Assembly: GCF_003601975.1 (NCBI RefSeq)
Contig: NZ_QZWZ01000004.1
Span: 1 to 64,000 of the forward strand
Reading direction: 5' to 3'
Length of the DNA stretch: 64,000 nt
From: Mesorhizobium waimense
GTDB lineage: Bacteria > Pseudomonadota > Alphaproteobacteria > Rhizobiales > Rhizobiaceae
Part shown: in pieces, positions 45,114-54,438 of the stretch
Layout of the letters: every line of letters starts with the position of its first letter
How positions within the stretch are numbered: position 1 is the first letter of the stretch
Position numbers and translations under genes: made by a program
The notes under the pieces: model-generated
The model's database searches: none
Told to the model about the DNA's origin: nothing
Seen by the model: only the letters and a program-made list of their open reading frames with translations

Positions 45114-45998
45114 TCAGACCGGCTCTGTCGCAAACAGCCGGTCATAGGCGGCGGCCAGTTGCTGCCGTCCCTGCGCGCTGATCGGCTCCAGCGGTGGGCG
45201 GACCGCCAGCCAGCCTTCGTCGCCGGTCTTGCGCGCCACCATCACCTTCACCGCCGGCGTGACCGGATATTTGAGCAGTTCGAGCACGAAATTCTCGACG
45301 CGGGCATCATCGCGGCCGTCCACCGCCATGGCGCGGATTTCGCCGGTGACGAAATTGGCCATGCCGGAAATGGCGCCCTGTCCACCCTGGCGCACGCTTC
45401 TCGCCAGATGCCGCTCGTCGCCGATCAGGATCACCAGATCGCCATGGGTGGCAAGCAGCGCCTCGCTGTAGCTCCAGTCGCCGCCCGAGTCCTTGACCCC
45501 GGCGACCACGGCCGGAAAGGCGGTGCGCAGTCGGCCGATCAGGCTGAGCGACAACTTCACCGCGGTGACCGAGGGGATGTTGTAGAGCAGCACACCCCGA
45601 GCGAGCGGACCGAGCGCCGCGAAGACGGCTGAGAACCAGCCGAACAGGCCGTCGTCGCCGACATTCTTGAAATAGCTTGGCGGTGCCAGAAGGATGTTGC
45701 GGGCGCCGCGCTGCAGGGCGTGGCGTGCCTGTTCGGCCGCGTCTTCGGCGGCATCGACCAGCACGCCGGCGACCAGCTGATGCGCCGGGATGCCGGCGAC
45801 GAGCATGGCCTCGATGACCGTCCGCCGCTCTTCGGTGCCCAGGGAAGCACCCTCGCCGGTGGTGCCGAACAGCGTCGCACTGCTGCAGCCGGCGCCAAGG
45901 CAAGCCTTGGCCTGCGCGACCATGGCGGGAACCGCGATCTGCCCGGACACATGAAAGGGCGTTGCAAGCGCAACCGAAAGACCAAAGCGCGAAGCCAC
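45114..45998 (-). CDS. DapA-family aldolase/lyase
   Basis: The 294-residue TIM-barrel protein belongs to the dihydrodipicolinate-synthase/N-acetylneuraminate-lyase family. The Schiff-base Lys is in GVKDSGG, the Tyr in YNIPS, and the substrate carboxylate loop in FGTTGEGAS. Family members cleave or form 2-keto acids. The neighbours (sugar importer, FCD regulator) suggest a sugar-acid or keto-deoxy sugar substrate rather than lysine synthesis. It is the first gene of the operon. Confidence 0.85.
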   Translation of the reverse strand: MASRFGLSVALATPFHVSGQIAVPAMVAQAKACLGAGCSSATLFGTTGEGASLGTEERRTVIEAMLVAGIPAHQLVAGVLVDAAEDAAEQARHALQRGARNILLAPPSYFKNVGDDGLFGWFSAVFAALGPLARGVLLYNIPSVTAVKLSLSLIGRLRTAFPAVVAGVKDSGGDWSYSEALLATHGDLVILIGDERHLARSVRQGGQGAISGMANFVTGEIRAMAVDGRDDARVENFVLELLKYPVTPAVKVMVARKTGDEGWLAVRPPLEPISAQGRQQLAAAYDRLFATEPV

Positions 45999-46039
45999 CA
46001 GAATGCTCTCCAGATATCAATCTGCAGGCAGTTCTATCA

Positions 46040-46055
46040 AACTAACATGTCAGTT
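46040..46055 (-). promoter_or_regulatory. palindromic operator upstream of the DapA-ABC operon
   Basis: AACTAACATGTCAGTT is a 16-bp palindrome broken only at one symmetric pair. It lies 42 bases before the aldolase start and is a good candidate for the FCD-type GntR regulator of this operon, whose sites usually are palindromes of this length. Confidence 0.55.
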
Positions 46056-46164
46056 GTAAACAGGGAGGCGTGCATTTTTCGAAACGATGCTTCCCACCAC
46101 GGTGGCAACGTATCGAAAACATCACAGGAGGCGAAGGTGATGGGGCGCCACCACGGGCCAGGCT

Positions 46165-47550
46165 TCACACGGCCTGCAGCACCAGCCCCGCCAGCGCCGA
46201 ACCGGCCAGCGTCGGCAGCATGCCGATCTTCAGCCTGAGCATGGCGACCATCGCCGCGGCCGCCAAAAGTGCGGCACGCCAGTCCAGCGACGAGAGCACC
46301 GGGACCTCCATACCGAGGCCGACGCTGCGCACCTGACCAAAGACGACATGCAGCGCGAACCACAAGGCAAGGTTCATCACCACGCCGACGACGGCCGCGG
46401 TGATGGCGCCGAGCGCCGCCGAGAGCGCCTTGTTCTGCCGCAGTTGCTCGATGTAGGGCGCACCGAGGAATATCCAGAAGAAGCATGGCACGAAAGTCAC
46501 CCACAGCGTCAGCAGCGATCCGAGCGATCCGGCGATGAGCGGGCTCATCGCACCGGCGTGCCGGTATGCTGCCACGAAGCCGACGAACTGCAGCACCAGG
46601 ATGAGCGGCCCCGGCGTCGTCTCGGCGAGACCGAGGCCGTCGACCATTTCGCCGGGCGCGAGCCAGCCGAAAGAGGTGACGGCCGCCTGCGCGACATAGG
46701 CGAGAACCGCGTAGGCGCCGCCGAAGGTGACGACCGCCATGACACTGAAGAAGCTGCCGAGCTGCGTCCAGACGCTGTTCGAGCCGGTCAGAGCTGCGAT
46801 CAGCGCCACCGGCCCGAGCCAGATCGGCAGCCAGATGGCGATGGTGCGCGGCGCATGCCATCTCGTCGGCCTGGTGTGGTCGAGTTCGCCGCGCTCGAAC
46901 ATCAGGTCGACCACTCCCCGAATATCGGGTGCGTTACCTTTGCCGTGCGCCGCTCCGGAAAACGGCAGCGGCGCAAGGCGGTTGCCGATCCAGCCGGTCA
47001 GCGCGGCTGCCAGGATGATGAGCGGAAACGGCAATTTGACCACATAGATGGCGAGGAAGGCGGCGACCGCGATCGCCACCATCACCCGGTTCTTCAGTGC
47101 CCGCTTGCCGATGCGGATGACGGCCTCGACGACCACGGCCAGCACCGCGGCCTTGACGCCGAAAAACAGCGCCTCGACGACCGGCGCGTCGTTGTAGAGC
47201 ATGTAGAAGCTGCTCAGGCCGAGCATGACGATGGCGCCCGGCAGCACGAACAGGGTGCCGGCGACAAGGCCGCCGAGGGTCCGGTGCAGCAGCCAGCCGA
47301 TATAGATGGCAAGCTGTTGCGCCTCCGGACCGGGCAGCAGCATGCAGTAGTTGAGTGCATGCAGGAACCGCTGTTCGCCGATCCAGCGACGCTCCTCGAC
47401 CAGCTCCTTGTGCATCAGCGCGATCTGGCCGGCCGGCCCGCCGAAGGACAGCAGGCCGATCTTCGCCCACAGCCTCACCGCCTGCTTGAAGGTCGGCATG
47501 GCCGGGGGCTGCGTGGTCTCGGCGTCGTTGTCCGCGGCAAGGGAGCTCAT
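46165..47550 (-). CDS. chrA: chromate transporter ChrA
   Basis: The 461-residue membrane protein has the two homologous chromate-transport domains of long-chain CHR proteins, about ten to twelve spans. Typical are LLSFGGPAGQIALMHKELV and LLPGPEAQQLAIYIGW in the first half and VTFGGAYAVLAYVAQAAV and ETTPGPLILVLQFVGF in the second. ChrA exports chromate from the cytoplasm. It overlaps the chrB stop in an ATGA arrangement, so both are made together. Confidence 0.92.
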   Translation of the reverse strand: MSSLAADNDAETTQPPAMPTFKQAVRLWAKIGLLSFGGPAGQIALMHKELVEERRWIGEQRFLHALNYCMLLPGPEAQQLAIYIGWLLHRTLGGLVAGTLFVLPGAIVMLGLSSFYMLYNDAPVVEALFFGVKAAVLAVVVEAVIRIGKRALKNRVMVAIAVAAFLAIYVVKLPFPLIILAAALTGWIGNRLAPLPFSGAAHGKGNAPDIRGVVDLMFERGELDHTRPTRWHAPRTIAIWLPIWLGPVALIAALTGSNSVWTQLGSFFSVMAVVTFGGAYAVLAYVAQAAVTSFGWLAPGEMVDGLGLAETTPGPLILVLQFVGFVAAYRHAGAMSPLIAGSLGSLLTLWVTFVPCFFWIFLGAPYIEQLRQNKALSAALGAITAAVVGVVMNLALWFALHVVFGQVRSVGLGMEVPVLSSLDWRAALLAAAAMVAMLRLKIGMLPTLAGSALAGLVLQAV

Positions 47551-48365
47551 GGCGCCTTGCTCCCGCTCGGCCAGTTATGCGTTTCATCGGTCGCGTCGCG
47601 GCACCACCGGAAGAACGCATCGTAGAGCAGCATGCCGGCGTCGAGTTGTTCGAGATCGTCGCGGAACATGCGCGACAGGCCGAGCGACGCGGCAAGGAAC
47701 CCCGACGCCTGCGGCACGAGATCGAGGCGCGCTGTGTCGGCGGCGCGCACGATCAGGGCAAGGCGATCAAGCGCCTCCGACCGCAGTCCGAACTCTTCCA
47801 TCATGGTGTCGAAGGTGCAGCGCTCGCCGCGATGGCTCCAGAACACGTCGTCTATGTCGAAGGGAACCGCCGAAAAGCGATCGCCGGCCGCCAGCACCTC
47901 GGACGGTTCGACGAACAGGAACACGGCCGATGGATCGACGAAGCGGCGGATCAGCCACGGACAGGCGATACGGTCGACCTTGGGCCGCGCGCGCGTCACC
48001 CACACCGTGCGGCCCTTGTCGTCGCGCGGCGGTATTGCATCTGCCTTGACGAGAGACCCCTTGGCCGCGACCCAGGCCTCGAAGCCGCCTTCCAGCGATT
48101 CCGCAGCGATGCCTTCATGGCGCAGCCATGCGGCGACGCCTTGCGAGAGCTTTTGCCCTCTTTGACAGATGACGACGACCCGGCGCCCGGCGAAGTCGGC
48201 CGCCCAGGTCGAGACGGTTCTGAAATCGCGCCGGCACGACGCCGGCAGCAGACGCGGATCGGCTTCAAAATCTTCGTCGACGCGCACGTCGACGAGATCG
48301 GGCGCATCGGGCAAGCCGACGAGACGGGAGAGCTGCGCTACGGTGATTGCGGTTGTTGACGGCAT
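47547..48365 (-). CDS. chrB: chromate resistance protein ChrB with N-terminal rhodanese domain
   Basis: The 272-residue protein joins a rhodanese domain (residues 1 to about 105, with CQRGQKLSQGVAAWL as active-site loop) to a ChrB C-terminal domain (ARPKVDRIACPWLIRRFVDP, then LDAGMLLYDAFFRWCRDA). ChrB proteins sense chromate and regulate chrA or help reduce it. The fusion replaces the N-terminal ChrB part found elsewhere. The start at 48363-48365 has GGAGG at a distance of eight bases. The unit is chrB-chrA only. Confidence 0.85.
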   Translation of the reverse strand: MPSTTAITVAQLSRLVGLPDAPDLVDVRVDEDFEADPRLLPASCRRDFRTVSTWAADFAGRRVVVICQRGQKLSQGVAAWLRHEGIAAESLEGGFEAWVAAKGSLVKADAIPPRDDKGRTVWVTRARPKVDRIACPWLIRRFVDPSAVFLFVEPSEVLAAGDRFSAVPFDIDDVFWSHRGERCTFDTMMEEFGLRSEALDRLALIVRAADTARLDLVPQASGFLAASLGLSRMFRDDLEQLDAGMLLYDAFFRWCRDATDETHNWPSGSKAP

Positions 48366-48610
48366 GGCGTCCACCTCCAGGAAAAGAGAGCTTGGACGCG
48401 ATCGTTGGGCTGACGCCTCACGGGGTCATCGCGATGAACCCCTTGCCATAATGCTGGAACGATCCTCGGCCTTTGTCAAGAAAGAGCAGCAGCTGGTGCC
48501 GGCTGTGCCTTCATTCCCCAATGCCGTCACAATACAGTTATCCTGCAGCGATACGGGTGTGCCTTTAGCCGGCGCCCGCGGGCCGGTTCTCTCGTTCTTT
48601 GGAGCTTTCC

Positions 48611-49588
48611 ATGCACAAGATCATTTTCGCCGCCATGATGCTGGCATCGGCCGTCACCACAGGCGCTTCGGCTGCCGATGGCAAGTTCGTGCTCTACACC
48701 AGCCAGCCCAACACCGACGCCCGGCAGACCGTCGATGCCTTCATGGCCAAGAACCCCGGCATCAAGGTCGAGTGGGTGCGTGATGGAACGCCGAAAATCC
48801 TGGCCAAGCTGCGCGCCGAGATCGAAGCCGGCCAGCCGCAGGCCGACGTGCTTCTGATCGCTGATGTCGTGAGCATGGAAGGGCTGAAGAAGGAAGGCCG
48901 CCTGCTCGCCTATCCCGGCGCCGACGTCTCCGGCATCGACGCCGCCCTCTACGACAAGGGCAAGACCTATTTCTCGACCAAGCTGATCACCACCGGCATC
49001 GTCTACAACACCAAGGCGCCCTTCGTGCCGACGAGCTGGGAAGATCTGACGAAGCCGGAAGCAAAAGGCCTCGTCGCCATGCCGAGCCCGCTGACCTCGG
49101 GTGCGGCGATGATCCATGCTGTGACGCTGACCGGCAATCTGCCGCAAGGCTGGGACTATTACGGCGCGCTGGCCAAGAACGGCGCCCAGGCGAGCGGCGG
49201 CAATGGCGACGTACTGAAGGCCGTCAGCGGCGGCGACAAGCTGTTCGGCATGATCGTCGACTACATGCCGATCCGCGAGAAGGCCAAGGGCGCTCCGGTC
49301 GAGTTCGTCTTCCCAAAGGAAGGCGTTTCGGCCGTCACCGAGCCGGTGGCCATCCTGTCGACGGCCAAGGACACCGAGGCCGCCAAGGCCTTCGTCGATT
49401 TCCTGCTGTCGAAGGACGGACAGGAAGTCGCCGCCAAGATGGGCTACATCCCGGCGCGCGCCGATGTCGCCTTGCCGGCCGGCTATCCCGATCGCGCTTC
49501 GATCAAGGTGCTGGGCTACGATGCGGCCGCCGCACTTGCCACAGATGCCGCCAACAAGGAGAAGTTCGGCGCCGTGATGAGCCAGTAG
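48611..49588 (+). CDS. fbpA: ferric-iron-type ABC importer, periplasmic binding protein
   Basis: The 325-residue binding protein of family 1/AfuA type has a Sec signal (HKIIFAAMMLASAVTTGASA) and family stretches GKFVLYTSQPNTDARQT, VEWVRDGTPKILAKLRAE and GVSAVTEPVAILSTAKD. It is followed by a fused double permease and an ATPase, the order seen in Fbp/Sfu iron importers. Family members also bind thiamine, polyamines or 2-aminoethylphosphonate, so iron is probable but not proven. The ATG at 48611 has GGAGC in front. Confidence 0.78.
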   Translation: MHKIIFAAMMLASAVTTGASAADGKFVLYTSQPNTDARQTVDAFMAKNPGIKVEWVRDGTPKILAKLRAEIEAGQPQADVLLIADVVSMEGLKKEGRLLAYPGADVSGIDAALYDKGKTYFSTKLITTGIVYNTKAPFVPTSWEDLTKPEAKGLVAMPSPLTSGAAMIHAVTLTGNLPQGWDYYGALAKNGAQASGGNGDVLKAVSGGDKLFGMIVDYMPIREKAKGAPVEFVFPKEGVSAVTEPVAILSTAKDTEAAKAFVDFLLSKDGQEVAAKMGYIPARADVALPAGYPDRASIKVLGYDAAAALATDAANKEKFGAVMSQ

Positions 49589-49607
49589 GCCGGCCCGGCA
49601 GCCAGCA

Positions 49608-51353
49608 ATGTCATCCGCGCAGCATATCCTGCCCGGGCGGCCTGTATCGGCGCCGGCAAGTCGCCGGTACATCTCCGGGCGAGCGACATCAGGCTTTCGC
49701 GTGTCGGCGCTGGCCGTTCTGCTGGTGATCGCTCTGCTCAGCCTGCTGCCGATGGCGAGGCTTGTCATCGCGGCCGTCGCGCCGGGTGGCGAACTCGACT
49801 TCGGCGCCTTCGCCGATCGCCTCGCCAGGCCGGCCGCCTTGCGGGCGATGGGACACACGCTGGACACCGCCTTCTTCGGCGCCGTGTTTGCCGTCTGTCT
49901 CGGTGGCCCGTTCGCCGTCGCGGTGACCATGACCGACCTGCCCGGGCGCAAGGCGCTCGGCTTCCTGTTGCTGCTGCCGTTGATGATCGCGCCGCAGGTC
50001 ACGGCGCTGTCGTGGCTGCATCTGTTCGGCCCGTCCAGCACGCTGCTCGGCATGGTTGGCGTGGCGCCGCCACCGGGAACTCCCAATCCGATGCTTGGCC
50101 GCAACGGCATCATCCTGCTTTACGCCGTCCAGCACGCGCCGATCGTGTTCATCACGCTGCGGGCAGGGCTTTCCCGGGTGCCCCGCGATCTCATCGAGGC
50201 CGCCAGGGCCTCGGGCGCCACACCGCTTTACGCGCTGCGATCGATCGCACTGCCGGTCGTGCGACCGTATGTCGTCGCCGCGGCCGCGCTCGCATTCGTC
50301 TCCGGCGTCGGCAATTTCGGCATCCCGGCCCTGCTCGGAATGCCGGTCAACTATTTGACGCTGCCGACGCTGATTTATCAGGATCTGTCGAGCTTCGGTC
50401 CCGGCGTGCTGCCGCAGATCGCGGCGCTGTCGGTGCTGGTCGGCGTTCTGGCGCTGGCCGGAGTCGCCTACCAGTCGCTGGCCTTGCGCGGTGCGCCCCA
50501 TCGTTTTACCGGCGGCACCCCGGCGCGTTTCGAACTCGGCGCCTGGCGCCTGCCGCTAGCGGGGCTCGCCTGGCTGGTGATCGGCGCCATCCTCGTCCTC
50601 CCGGCTTGCGCGCTTTTGACGACCTCGCTCATCCCCTCCTTCGGTGTGCCGCTCAGCTTGCGCACCATCACCGCCTCCAACTATGCGGAAGTGCTGGTCC
50701 GGCAGGCCTCGACCGTCCGCGCTTTCCGCAATTCCGCTCTCTTTGCCGGCAGCGCGGCGCTGATCCTGGCGATCGGCGTTATTCCGGTCAGCGTCGTGCT
50801 CGACCGTTTCGGCCGGCGCTGGCAGCGCCTCCTTGGTGGCATCGTCGACCTGCCCTATGCGGTTCCCGGCGTCGTCCTTGCCATCGCCTGCATCCTGCTG
50901 TTCCTGCGCCCGCTGCCGCTGATTGGCAGCCTCTATGCGACGGCATCGATCATCGTCATCGCCTACGCGATGCGGTTTTTCACCCTTGCCTTGAAGCCGG
51001 TGGCGACCGCCGTCGGGCAGATTTCACGCGATCTCGACGAGGCGGCCGCGGTCTCCGGGGCCGGCCCGCTTCGCCGGCTGGCAACGATTGCCGCGCCGCT
51101 CGCCGCGCCGGCGGCGGTGGCCGGCGGGCTGCTCGTCTTCATGGGCGCCTTCAACGAGCTGACGGTCTCGGCCTTGCTCTGGTCGAGCGGCAACGAGACG
51201 CTGGGCGTCGTGCTGTTCAGCCTCGAGGAGGCCGGACTGGGCACGCAGGCTTCGGCGATCGCCGTGTCGACGATCGCCGTCGTCATCGCCTTGCTGCTGG
51301 TGCTGGACCGGTTCGGGCGCCGGCTTCCGGCAGGCGTTTTGCCCTGGAGGTAG
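49608..51353 (+). CDS. fbpB: ferric-iron-type ABC importer, fused permease
   Basis: The 581-residue protein holds two permease domains of about six spans each, each with its EAA-type loop: EAARASGATPLYALRSIALPVVRP near residue 200 and DEAAAVSGAGPLRRLATIAAP near residue 480. This fused form is typical of FbpB/SfuB. It starts 19 bases after the binding-protein stop. The gene ends at 51351-51353 and a palindromic repeat follows at once. Confidence 0.85.
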   Translation: MSSAQHILPGRPVSAPASRRYISGRATSGFRVSALAVLLVIALLSLLPMARLVIAAVAPGGELDFGAFADRLARPAALRAMGHTLDTAFFGAVFAVCLGGPFAVAVTMTDLPGRKALGFLLLLPLMIAPQVTALSWLHLFGPSSTLLGMVGVAPPPGTPNPMLGRNGIILLYAVQHAPIVFITLRAGLSRVPRDLIEAARASGATPLYALRSIALPVVRPYVVAAAALAFVSGVGNFGIPALLGMPVNYLTLPTLIYQDLSSFGPGVLPQIAALSVLVGVLALAGVAYQSLALRGAPHRFTGGTPARFELGAWRLPLAGLAWLVIGAILVLPACALLTTSLIPSFGVPLSLRTITASNYAEVLVRQASTVRAFRNSALFAGSAALILAIGVIPVSVVLDRFGRRWQRLLGGIVDLPYAVPGVVLAIACILLFLRPLPLIGSLYATASIIVIAYAMRFFTLALKPVATAVGQISRDLDEAAAVSGAGPLRRLATIAAPLAAPAAVAGGLLVFMGAFNELTVSALLWSSGNETLGVVLFSLEEAGLGTQASAIAVSTIAVVIALLLVLDRFGRRLPAGVLPWR

Positions 51354-51404
51354 AGCAATTCCAGGAAAAGTGTTTTGCGGTTTTCCGTCCGGAATTGCGA
51401 AAAA
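51354..51404. repeat. palindromic intergenic repeat of Mesorhizobium type
   Basis: The gap between the permease and ATPase genes starts with a sequence able to form a long hairpin: GCAATTCC (51355-51362) pairs with GGAATTGC (51391-51398) and GGAAAA (51364-51369) with TTTTCC (51381-51386). Similar AGCAATTCCAGGAAAA palindromes are scattered between genes in Mesorhizobium genomes. It probably works as a terminator or is a mobile palindromic unit. Confidence 0.6.
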
Positions 51405-51418
51405 GCAAATTCCGGGAA

Positions 51419-52462
51419 TCAGGCGCCCGGGATCACCCAGGCGTCCGAAACCGCCACATGCACCTGCTGGCCGATCGCCAGCGCATCGGCGCTGTCGATC
51501 AGCAATTCCTGCCTCGAAACCGGTAATGCCAGCCTGACCTCATGGACCGGACCGCGATAGATGCTGTCGAGCACCGTTGCCGGCAGGCCTTCGGCGGCCA
51601 GCCGCAGTGCTTCCGGCCGCAGCAGGACCTTGACCGCGCCGGCATCACCCCCGGCGCTTCGCGCGATGACCCGATGTCCCGCAATGTCGATCCTCGCGCT
51701 CGTTGCATCATGATCGACCGCCGTCGCCGTGACGACGCTGCCACGCCCGACGAAGCCGGCGACAATGGTGTCGGCGGGCGCGCGATAGACTTCCTGCGGC
51801 GGAGCCACTTGCAGCACCTTGCCTTGGCTCATGATGGCGACGCGATCGGCCAGCGCCAGGGCTTCGGCCTGGTCGTGGGTGACGTAGACGATGGTGGCGC
51901 CGGTGCGGCGATGGATATCGCGAAACGCTTCGACCATCGAGGCGCGCAGATGCATGTCGAGATTGGCTAGTGGTTCGTCGAACAGGATGATCCTGGCGTC
52001 GGCTACCAGGCAGCGCGCCAGTGCCACCCGCTGGCGCTGGCCGCCAGACAACTCCTCGATGCGGCGGCCCGCAAAACCGGCGAGCCCGACGATATCGAGC
52101 ACCGCGCCGACACGGCCGGCAATCTCGCCAGCTTTGACATGCCTGGCTTTCAGCGGATAGGCGACGTTTGCGGCCACGTCCATGTGCGGCCAGAGCGCGT
52201 AGGACTGGAAGACGACGCCGATGCCGCGTACTTCTGGCGCTACCTGCCGTTGCGGATCGGCCATCAGTTCGTCGCCGAAGAACACGCAGCCATCGCTGGG
52301 CGCCTCGAAGCCGGCGATCAGCCTCAGCATCGTGGTCTTGCCGCATCCCGACGGCCCGAGCAGCGCGGTGAAGGTGCCTGCCGGGAAATCCAGCGAAACG
52401 GCGTCCAGCGCGACCGTGTCGTTGAACCGCTTGGTGAGACGGTCCACCCTGATTTCGCTCAT
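51419..52462 (-). CDS. fbpC: ferric-iron-type ABC importer, ATP-binding protein
   Basis: The 347-residue ATPase has Walker A GPSGCGKTT, signature [13 protein letters not shown], Walker B IILFDEPLANLDMHLR and a C-terminal TOBE region. It is most like FbpC/PotA-type ATPases, and the adjacent fused permease makes an iron importer likely. Unusually it is encoded on the opposite strand, tail to tail with the permease gene and separated by the palindromic repeat, so it needs a promoter of its own near 52480. Confidence 0.82.
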   Translation of the reverse strand: MSEIRVDRLTKRFNDTVALDAVSLDFPAGTFTALLGPSGCGKTTMLRLIAGFEAPSDGCVFFGDELMADPQRQVAPEVRGIGVVFQSYALWPHMDVAANVAYPLKARHVKAGEIAGRVGAVLDIVGLAGFAGRRIEELSGGQRQRVALARCLVADARIILFDEPLANLDMHLRASMVEAFRDIHRRTGATIVYVTHDQAEALALADRVAIMSQGKVLQVAPPQEVYRAPADTIVAGFVGRGSVVTATAVDHDATSARIDIAGHRVIARSAGGDAGAVKVLLRPEALRLAAEGLPATVLDSIYRGPVHEVRLALPVSRQELLIDSADALAIGQQVHVAVSDAWVIPGA

Positions 52463-52631
52463 GCCTGGCTCATCCGCGCGTCGTTTCGCTTGTCGGCGCA
52501 GGCATAGCCGTTACGGCATCCGGCCGGCAATAGGCTGAACCTGGCAATGTCGACGACCGGTGTTGCGTGGCGCGACGCCGGCCGCGCCTGCACAGATCCA
52601 TGAAAAACCGTTACGCCCTACGCGCAGCGCC

Positions 52632-53420
52632 TTACTGCGCCGTCCAGCCGCCATCCATCGGCAAGGTCGTGCCGGTGATCTGCCTGGCCGCGTCCGAGCA
52701 CAGGAACAGCGCAAGTGCGGCAAGTTCCTCGACGGTGACGAATTCCTTCGTCGGCTGTGCCGCGAGCAGCACGTCGTGCTTGACCTGTTCCTCGGTCATG
52801 CCGCGCGCCTTCATCGTGTCGGGAATCTGCTTCTCGACCAGCGGCGTCCAGACATAGCCCGGAGCGATCGCATTGACGGTGACGCCGTCCTGCGCGGCTT
52901 CCAGCGCCACCGTCTTGGTCAGGCCGGCTATGCCGTGCTTGGCCGAGACGTAGGCCGATTTGAAAGGCGAGGCGACCAGCGCATGCGCGGAAGCCGTGTT
53001 GATGATGCGGCCCCATTTGCGCGCCTTCATGCCGGGGAGCGCGGCCTTGATCGCATAGAAGGCCGCTAGCAAATTGATGCGGATGATGGCTTCCCACTTG
53101 TCGTCGGGAAACTCCTCGATCGGCGCGACATGCTGGATGCCGGCATTGTTGACCAGGATGTCGAGGCTGCCGAAGGCTTCCTCGGCCTCGCGCACCATGG
53201 CGCTCACCGCCGCGCCGTCCATCATATTGGCGCCGGAATAGCGGCACCTGACGCCGAAATCCTTCTCGATACCGGCGCGCTCCTGCTCGATTGCCACTGC
53301 GTCGCCCAGCCCGTTGATGGTGATGTTGGCGCCCTCGGCAGCGAAGGCGCGGGCTATGGCCAGGCCGATACCGCTGGTCGAGCCAGTGACGAGGGCGTTT
53401 TTCGAAGACAGCAAACCCAT
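52632..53420 (-). CDS. bdhA: 3-hydroxybutyrate dehydrogenase (SDR family)
   Basis: The 262-residue short-chain dehydrogenase has the NAD site TGSTSGIGLAIARAFA, NNAG (ILVNNAGIQHV), catalytic Ser in NTASAHALVA and Tyr-x3-Lys in YVSAKHG. The sequence wording is that of BdhA, which interconverts 3-hydroxybutyrate and acetoacetate in the polyhydroxybutyrate cycle. The start MGLLSSKNALVTG is the ATG at 53418-53420. It is divergent from acetoacetate decarboxylase, which uses its product. Confidence 0.88.
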   Translation of the reverse strand: MGLLSSKNALVTGSTSGIGLAIARAFAAEGANITINGLGDAVAIEQERAGIEKDFGVRCRYSGANMMDGAAVSAMVREAEEAFGSLDILVNNAGIQHVAPIEEFPDDKWEAIIRINLLAAFYAIKAALPGMKARKWGRIINTASAHALVASPFKSAYVSAKHGIAGLTKTVALEAAQDGVTVNAIAPGYVWTPLVEKQIPDTMKARGMTEEQVKHDVLLAAQPTKEFVTVEELAALALFLCSDAARQITGTTLPMDGGWTAQ

Positions 53421-53649
53421 GGGGGATCTCGCGCGAAGTGGGAGGGAGGTACGATCATATATTTGTGCATTGCAGCACGACAATGCCAGAGCCATATGTC
53501 GATGCGATTACAGCCAGATTGCGGCCCAACCCGGTCCGCGATTGACCTTGCGGCCATGGTCGCCCGGCTGACACGGGACTGTCATGGTGCCGTGCAACAT
53601 AATTTGACTGCGCGTTCGCGCAGTCATCCCGAATGAATGGGGTACAGAC

Positions 53650-54438
53650 TTGGAAATCGCCGATGTCGTGAAGCGCGCCTATGCGATGCCGCTCACCAAC
53701 CCGTCCTTCCCGCCCGGTCCCTATCGTTTCTTCGACCGCGAATACGTCATCATCACCTACCGCACGACGCGCGAGGCGCTCGAAGCCGTCGTGCCGGCGC
53801 CGCTGGAGATCGACGAGCCGCTGGTCAAGTACGAATTCATCCGCATGCCGGATTCGACCGGCTTCGGCGACTATACCGAGACCGGCCAGGTCATCCCGGT
53901 GCGTTACAAGGGCCAACACGGCGGATATGTCCATTCGATGTATCTCGACGACGACGCGCCGATCGCCGGTGGCCGCGAGCTTTGGGGTTTCCCGAAGAAG
54001 CTCGCCAGCCCCAAGATCGCGCATGAGGGCGAGGTGGTGGTCGGTACCCTTCACTACGGCAGCGTTCTGTGCGCCACCGGCACGATGGGCTACAAGCACC
54101 GGGAGGCCGACCACGATCAAGTGCTGGCCTCGCTTGCCGCGCCCAATTTCCTTCTCAAGATCATACCGCATGTCGACGGCACGCCGCGTATCTGCGAGCT
54201 GGTTCGCTATTACCTCACCGATATAACGCTGAAAGAGGCTTGGACCGCACCTGCCGCGCTCGACCTCAGGCCTCATGTCATGGCCGACGTGGCAAAGCTG
54301 CCGGTGCTCGATATCGTGTCCGCCGTCCATTTCACCACCGATTTGACGCTCGGGCTGGGCGAAGTCGTCCACGATTACCTCGCCGGCCACGGCCACTCCG
54401 GGACCAGCACAACCCAGCCGGAGAAGGCTCGTGCTTGA
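53650..54438 (+). CDS. adc: acetoacetate decarboxylase
   Basis: The 262-residue protein has the acetoacetate decarboxylase active site [13 protein letters not shown], with adjacent lysines 116 and 117 as Schiff-base and neighbour residue. It converts acetoacetate to acetone and CO2. The start is a TTG at 53650 behind a GGGG stretch. Its last codons overlap the patatin start by eight bases, so the two are one operon. Set against bdhA, it forms a small unit for ketone-body or storage-polymer turnover. Confidence 0.88.
   Translation: MEIADVVKRAYAMPLTNPSFPPGPYRFFDREYVIITYRTTREALEAVVPAPLEIDEPLVKYEFIRMPDSTGFGDYTETGQVIPVRYKGQHGGYVHSMYLDDDAPIAGGRELWGFPKKLASPKIAHEGEVVVGTLHYGSVLCATGTMGYKHREADHDQVLASLAAPNFLLKIIPHVDGTPRICELVRYYLTDITLKEAWTAPAALDLRPHVMADVAKLPVLDIVSAVHFTTDLTLGLGEVVHDYLAGHGHSGTSTTQPEKARA

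Noticed and set aside
42972..45632. An 886-codon open frame on the plus strand.
   Set aside because: It runs antisense through the binding-protein, GntR and aldolase genes, which have clear family motifs on the minus strand. Its own translation shows no domain; long antisense frames are common at this GC content.
46075..46085. TTTTTCGAAAC as a further site of the TTTTCGAAA regulon.
   Set aside because: It lies before an unrelated sugar operon with its own regulator and differs from the 11-mer at the ends; a chance match in AT-rich sequence is as likely.
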